Part shown: piece by piece, positions 13,322-13,784 of the stretch
Numbering within the stretch: the first letter of the stretch is position 1
Layout of the letters: every line of letters begins with the position of its first letter
Origin: Opitutia bacterium
GTDB lineage: Bacteria > Verrucomicrobiota > Verrucomicrobiia > Opitutales > Coraliomargaritaceae
NCBI GenBank assembly: GCA_018663485.1
Contig: JABJQI010000194.1
Span: forward strand, 1-13,784
Reading direction: 5' to 3'
Length of the DNA: 13,784 nucleotides
Notes under the pieces: generated by a model
Databases searched by the model: none
Told to the model about the DNA's origin: nothing
What the model saw: the letters and a program-made list of their open reading frames with translations, nothing else
Position numbers and translations under genes: made by a program

Positions 13322-13784
13322 CTCATCTTCGTTCAAGGCCCGCTTTGTGACCTCAAAATCGGACAGCTCCCCGACGAAAGGGGATCCATATTGACCGAGG
13401 AAGGGTGCGCTGAGTCCGGCTTTGACTCCTTTGAAATCAAACGAGCTACGAATGGTAGGTCCCTTTTGGCCGTTGAGATACGCGCGAGCGGTTCCATTTG
13501 CTTCAAACACGACGGCGATCTGCTGCGGCTTTCCCTGAACGTTTAAACCCGTGACTGCAGTGAGCCAATTTCTGCCGTTCCACAGTTGCAGGGTCGTTCC
13601 CTTCACTCGCAAAGCGCCGGCCTGAGTGTCGGCCCCTTCCAATTGGGAGAGAATCCGTCCGTCTGCCTGAGCGCGATCCGTCTTCAACGTGAAAGTGATC
13701 GTCGCCGGGGCCTGAACATCGAGATCGCCCAGATGTTTCGGCTGACACTCGGCGGCCTGCATGTCGAGGTCGCCGAGATCTTCC
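13316..13784 (-). CDS. LamG-like (concanavalin) domain protein, C-terminal fragment
   Basis: The frame is open to the end of the window and its start lies outside, so the internal ATG at 13762 is not taken as the start. About 155 residues are visible. From ATITFTLKTDR to the end it has the signature of a LamG-type jelly roll: LWNGRNWLTAVTG, IAVVFEANGTARAYLNGQ, and the closing FVGELSDFEVTKRALNEDEI, where GELSDFEV-x-x-RAL-x-x-x-EI is the usual last strand and exit of LamG domains. The end of the motif coincides with the stop, so this is the C-terminal domain of a larger protein, plausibly a sulfatase or glycosidase with an appended binding module, though nothing visible identifies the rest. Just before it, LGDLDxQA occurs twice, 15 residues apart. 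Confidence 0.7.
   Translation of the reverse strand, partial: EDLGDLDMQAAECQPKHLGDLDVQAPATITFTLKTDRAQADGRILSQLEGADTQAGALRVKGTTLQLWNGRNWLTAVTGLNVQGKPQQIAVVFEANGTARAYLNGQKGPTIRSSFDFKGVKAGLSAPFLGQYGSPFVGELSDFEVTKRALNEDEI
13711..13780 (-). repeat. 45-bp-period imperfect coding repeat ahead of the LamG-like domain
   Basis: Bases 13711-13735 and 13756-13780 agree at 19 of 25 positions and both encode LGDLDxQA. Only two units are inside the window; more may lie beyond its end. Confidence 0.45.

Overview
The window is a carbohydrate-degradation locus with every recognisable gene on the minus strand. The organism is most likely a member of the Verrucomicrobiota, perhaps Opitutae/Puniceicoccales-like. 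This rests on a PEP-CTERM protein ending in PEPGTYALLGG plus a hydrophobic stretch and RRR, large secreted GH78 and esterase-NPCBM enzymes, and no SusC/SusD pair. Planctomycetota or Lentisphaerota are alternatives. No rRNA, tRNA, CRISPR or transposase was seen.

In the direction of transcription (high to low coordinates): (1) 13784-13316, the C-terminal part of a LamG-like (concanavalin-type) protein whose start lies outside the window; (2) 13047-12277, a PEP-CTERM-anchored beta-sandwich protein, followed by a convincing intrinsic terminator (12214-12183); (3) 12121-9074, a secreted GH78 alpha-L-rhamnosidase; (4) 8937-6472, a secreted serine esterase with a C-terminal NPCBM domain; (5) 6408-3391, a second GH78; (6) 3300 to the window edge, a double esterase (esterase-NPCBM-esterase) that runs into a perfect 120-bp palindrome. 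No gap without a gene exceeds 300 bases. The largest is 13048-13315.

Genes 3-6 form an alternating series, rhamnosidase-esterase-rhamnosidase-esterase, which looks like a duplicated two-gene cassette. Reading the enzymes together, the esterases would remove acyl (probably acetyl) groups and the GH78 enzymes would release alpha-L-rhamnose from an acylated rhamnose-containing glycan outside the cytoplasm. The substrate (pectic RG-I, ulvan-like, exopolysaccharide or other) cannot be told from this window.

Most notable: both GH78 enzymes carry an inserted domain of about 80 residues resembling the DNAJC11 C-terminal domain (DUF3395). The last gene is a fusion of two esterase units in which the second has lost exactly its signal peptide. 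One GH78 has a 21-bp in-frame insertion made of a heptamer repeat. The esterase gene at 8937 has a tandem TATAAT-containing repeat directly against its ATG, suggesting a nearly leaderless transcript. The first 60 bases of the window are the exact reverse complement of the next 60, so the apparent end of the double esterase is probably not real.
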